From: Tubiluchus corallicola
Taxonomy: Eukaryota > Priapulida > Priapulimorpha > Priapulimorphida > Tubiluchidae
Length of the DNA stretch: 64,000 nucleotides
Direction: 5' to 3'
Assembly (NCBI GenBank): GCA_030141605.1
Contig: JAQGDQ010000100.1
Location: 124,001-188,000 of the forward strand
A model generated the notes under the pieces. That model had not been told where the DNA came from, searched no databases, and saw nothing but the letters and a program-made list of their open reading frames with translations. Made by a program: the position numbers and the translations under genes. Below are positions 60,647-64,000 of the stretch, piece by piece. Numbering within the stretch: position 1 is the first letter of the stretch; the number at the start of each line of letters is the position of its first letter.

Positions 60647-61303
60647 ATGCCTAAGGTAATATCGAGAAGCATCGTTGTCCAGGATTCGAAGGATACGGAA
60701 GAATATGTAGGCGAGAAACCACTGTATGTGTACTACTGCTTGTGTGGTGCCATGGTACTTATCCTAGACTGTGAACTTGATAAATTGCCAATGCGTAGAC
60801 GAGATGATGCTAGAGTTATTGATGGCATTAAACATGCACACAAACTGACTTGTGAAGATGATGAAATGGTTTATCTCAGATGGGTTGATGGAATCGAAAA
60901 ACAGTATAGAAAGAAGTGCAAGAGTTGCAGTTTATTGCTTGCATATCAGCATCAGAAAGACAGCGGTGTCTCCTTCATTGTGAAAGGCTCTTTGTTAAAG
61001 TCATCTCAGGGTGGCATTAAGACGGACGTTGCACAGCCGTCGGCAAAGAAGGTCATGCTGAAAAAGCACATGAAGAACATGGGCAAGTTTAGTTCTGTTA
61101 CAGTTTCTACAATTGATGAAGAAGAAGATGAAATAGAAGCTAGAGAAGTAGCCGATTCTTATGCTGCCAATGCTCGCGTTATTGAAAAACAGATGGAACG
61201 AAAGGGTCTGAACAAACGTAAAGCTGCAGAGCAGGCAGGAACTTTTATGGAGCCAGAAATTACAAAACGCCGACCAAAGGGAACATTGTTAGACTATAAG
61301 TGA
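60647..61303 (+). CDS. STEEP1: STEEP1 (CXorf56 homologue; STING ER exit protein), single exon, 218 aa
   Basis: In mammals STEEP1 binds STING at the ER and promotes its exit in COPII vesicles; the family is older than that role and is found widely in eukaryotes. The frame is intact and almost full length (human about 222 aa). Landmarks: [10 protein letters not shown] start, [20 protein letters not shown] (C31, C33), [15 protein letters not shown] (C91, C94; with C31/C33 a likely metal site), [20 protein letters not shown] (the strongest block), [17 protein letters not shown], and the C-terminal KGTLLDYK. The start matches the family's N-terminus exactly. The gene has no intron in the coding region, although its neighbours have 8-21 exons. 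An acceptor-like 'tttattctag' lies about 30 nt upstream, so a 5' UTR intron is possible. Confidence 0.97.
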   Translation: MPKVISRSIVVQDSKDTEEYVGEKPLYVYYCLCGAMVLILDCELDKLPMRRRDDARVIDGIKHAHKLTCEDDEMVYLRWVDGIEKQYRKKCKSCSLLLAYQHQKDSGVSFIVKGSLLKSSQGGIKTDVAQPSAKKVMLKKHMKNMGKFSSVTVSTIDEEEDEIEAREVADSYAANARVIEKQMERKGLNKRKAAEQAGTFMEPEITKRRPKGTLLDYK

Positions 61304-62482
61304 AAATTATTGACTCAATATGTGGTATTACGCATTTCTACAGCACCATTAGTGTGCCATTTGATTGACTGATTCGCTCATTCAAACAAGTAATTTCTTG
61401 TGTTTTTATTTTAAATTTGATGCCTTTTTAATTTTTCTAATATTGTACTTCTGTACATATTTAATTGTTGGCTTTACTGGTAGCATGCTATTGAGAAATG
61501 ACAAGTTGGACAGTGGATGAATTCATGAGCTTTTACCTAAGATCACATACAATGTACATACTGTATATAGACCACCTTTTACATAGCTAAACAAATGTTG
61601 TAATTCAGTATATTTGTATGCAAAATTTCAATTACACAAGAAAGCTGTAAAATGTAAGATGTTTATAATTGAGCACATTTTGATTTGTCTGTTTACACTG
61701 TACATATTTCATACATTATTTATAATAGAAAATCAGAGCAATTAGTAATGGAAAATCGTAGTAGTTGTTCACCAAGATTATTTTGTGCTCGTAACTTATT
61801 GTTTTACAGTGTATGTCCAGTTAAAAGACAATGTTTTGCGAGAGAGCTACCTTTATTTTATGTTACATTCATGCAGGCTTGGAAGTGATGCTCATGTGCA
61901 TTAGTGGCCTTGGTAAAAATTTCCATTGTATCTCTGGATGTCTTTTACCTTCTTATATTTGACTTGGTTTACATATTTTTTTCTTGTTTGTATTATAGTA
62001 TCACAATTCGAAATTGCTAATGTTTTTAATTTCATCCATGGTGCTACAATGTGGTAATGATAATAATCTGTCACACTTGAAATAAATCTGTGACTGCAAC
62101 TTTGCAAATTTTGTTCATTGTTGTCTCTAGCATAAAAAATGTTGATAGTCTTCATACATATTTGTATTTTGGCAGTTATCTACAAAACATTCAGTTATTC
62201 AAGATCATGCTGTGCTTGCTTTTATAAAATAGATTGTTCATGGAGACATATCGAGCATCTATTGATATGTAACAGTGGTTTTGATCATCTTATACAGAAA
62301 TTCCATGTCTTTATTAAGGGTGGGTGAATAACCAAGTAATTATGATGTGCTCAAAGTTAATCAACACTTAGTTGGTCAATAAATGGATGGGTGGACATAA
62401 GAAAAAGTGCTTTTGAACATTTGCTTTTATCTGCTACACTCATTACTGTCGCCCTCCAATTGTTTACCTTGTGGGAGTTTAC
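61304..62482. other. STEEP1 3' UTR and downstream DNA
   Basis: Non-coding on the plus strand. The first plus-strand AATAAA I noticed is at 62081-62086, giving a 3' UTR of about 0.8 kb. On the minus strand, 61901-62155 has an open frame with a lysine-rich C-terminal end preceded by an acceptor-like 'gtgtgacag'. It could be the last exon of the minus-strand gene suggested at 62483-62673, but I do not recognise it. Confidence 0.4.
62081..62086 (+). terminator. Probable STEEP1 poly(A) signal
   Basis: First canonical AATAAA noticed downstream of the STEEP1 stop codon. Use is inferred from position. Confidence 0.45.
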
Positions 62483-62673
62483 CTTGTCCTGTGTGAACGC
62501 AGCATCCAGACATGGCTGTGATACACTTGCCAGTTCAGTATCACATCTTAGAGAGTTATCTTTCACAACCTGAGAGATTCTAGCCCTGCCACGAGAAGTT
62601 CTGGCACTGCTATATCTATCTGCCTTAAGTAAATCTTGCTCTTGAGTGCTATACAAGCTTGCAGACTGCCATA
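62483..62673 (-). CDS. Candidate internal exon of an unidentified minus-strand gene (partial)
   Basis: On the minus strand a good acceptor (a T-rich run ending in 'tatacag') precedes 191 nt open in one frame, followed by 'caag|gtaaac'. A second usable donor lies 15 nt further on (exon end 62468). The peptide is polar: WQSASLYSTQEQ, then RTSRGRARISQ, then CDTELASVSQPCLDA. It is more complex than chance AT-rich frames, and I do not recognise the family. The frame stays open upstream through the pyrimidine tract to an ATG at 62743, which is probably intron. Convergent with STEEP1. Confidence 0.35.
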
Positions 62674-63402
62674 CTGTATAAAAAAGAAAGCAATAATTTT
62701 GACCATCTTCCATTTTGTTTTTATAGCACAGTAAAGACGTCAATTTAGTTTGTCAATATTTCTTCCACCATGGTGTGTTGCCACTTCTTCATTAGATTTA
62801 TAGTTCTTTCAGCCATTTGTACTAATCCTGAATTTTTTTCTAAAAGTAGAAAGCTTTGACTCCAGGCAGTGCTTACTACTTATTGTAGTGAAAATCGATC
62901 ATGCTCATACATATATTTGAACAGACATATGATTATATTACATTGTCATAAATACCGCAACACAAAACTAAAAAACCAATAGTCATAATAATTAGTATTA
63001 TTGGTATTATAGTGAGTAGTTTGATTGTACGCAACTGCTTACAAATGCAGATTAATTTGCAGCAACTGAAAAACTTCCCTGTCAAGTTGGCAACAGATGG
63101 TGTGGTAATGCTATGATGATTCTATAATAATGCAAGATATTGTATGCAGGTGAACCGTGGAGTAAACAAGTGCAGAATTTTTGACTGAAACAGTTGAATA
63201 GAGTGAAAACGCTATTCCAAGTGGAAGCTAGTCATTGCAAGAGACTAATAGAAAGGTAGGCGTACTTTTTATTTTTGCTATGTAGGAGTACCAACTAAAT
63301 AATTACTTACAGTCAGGCAACTTTGAAATAACAAATATCTAAGCGAAATACTATGTAATTCATCGGATTATCATGTTCTTTTTCATAGAACTTATTTTTC
63401 AG

Positions 63403-63486
63403 CTACAAATCATGTCCCGTGATTACACTTTTAGTCCCACAACAAATGAAGGTCTTTTAAAGCATTCTGAACTACCCAGAAAACAG
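63403..63486 (+). CDS. Candidate first coding exon of an unidentified plus-strand gene (partial)
   Basis: After an acceptor-like 'cttatttttcag', the segment has ATG at 63412 and 25 open codons (MSRDYTFSPTTNEGL, then HSELPRKQ) ending at 'aaacag|gtttga', a possible donor. The next in-frame codons contain a stop, so splicing would be required. It is unrecognised, short, and could be chance. Confidence 0.2.
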
Positions 63487-64000
63487 GTTTGATCCACAAG
63501 CATCTTGGGGTGTTGCTAATCAAATTTGGTATTAAATTACAGATGGTACTGCCATCTTGGTGACTGTATTGGAAATTCTGGCTAGTACATATAACTTATA
63601 TTATACTAACATTTATATTATGTAAGTCCAGAAATTTTGTAATCAGGAAGAATGGATCCGAGTGGTTATTAACGATCATTTACATGTTTCTAAAATGTGT
63701 AATTACAGTAAGTACTCTCTTAACAACTTCTCTTTAGAGATGACTAGTTTTTGACAATGACAAGCCACTGCTACCATTTTCAGTGGCACTTAGCCGCAAA
63801 TATTTCATTTTCTTGATGATTTTTTGTTCAATTTTCACAGAAATTTCTTTATGTTGGCACTTCAAAAAACTTTGCTAATTGTTACTAGGCTGCTGACACC
63901 ACAGTATAGCATGATTTGTTCCTGGCATTTACCTGCCCAGTACATTTCCCACGCACCTACTGTGCATGCTCATATGTAGGGTTAGTAACTGCGTTCATTA
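63487..64000. other. Right edge, nothing recognised
   Basis: No domain, RNA gene or transposon signature was seen. If 63403-63486 is a real exon, this would be intron. Confidence 0.4.

Overview
This is AT-rich nuclear DNA from an animal. Genes are split into many short exons with GT-AG (occasionally GC-AG) introns, intergenic DNA is long, and decayed retrotransposons, DNA transposons and tRNA-derived SINE heads are scattered through it. The proteins are clearly metazoan (a GKAP1 homologue, a filamin-NHL protein of the TRIM2/3/71 class, VPS51 and STEEP1). The transposon mix and base composition suggest a non-vertebrate, possibly an early-branching animal, but I cannot name the species from sequence alone.

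Layout. 1-4.7 kb: no gene recognised, with repeats and a SINE head. 5.4-13.1 kb, minus strand: GKAP1 in 8 coding exons (335 aa). 13.3-18.7 kb: a transposon graveyard directly upstream of GKAP1. It holds LINE pieces, a Tigger/pogo-like element nested inside the LINE reverse transcriptase, an APE-type endonuclease fragment, and a minus-strand BEL/Pao gag-protease relic. 20.6-42.1 kb, plus strand: a 19-exon TRIM-NHL-class gene (1136 aa) with coiled coil, filamin repeat, long disordered linker and NHL propeller, but no RING or B-box. 42.1-44.1 kb: convergent 3' ends. 44.1-54.8 kb, minus strand: VPS51 in 21 exons (791 aa). 54.8-60.6 kb: intergenic, with a LINE fragment. 60.6-61.3 kb, plus strand: an intronless STEEP1 (218 aa). 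62.4-64 kb: two possible exons of unidentified genes.

The four genes are housekeeping or regulatory genes with no shared pathway or operon logic. VPS51 (endosome-to-Golgi tethering) and STEEP1 (ER exit of STING) both act in vesicle traffic, and GKAP1 is Golgi-linked in mammals, but their adjacency is probably chance. All three multi-exon gene models were assembled by hand from splice sites. The exon phases close perfectly in each: 1008, 3411 and 2376 nt including the stop codon.

The most interesting features are in the filamin-NHL gene. It has lost or never had RING/B-box domains, it carries an acidic-tryptophan motif (EEESW) repeated in exons 8, 10 and 12 in a way that suggests tandem exon duplication, and it has a PPPGF motif. 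An alternative end with a hydrophobic tail is possible in intron 7. Two pairs of inverted repeats lie in its introns. The intronless STEEP1 among intron-dense neighbours is also notable.
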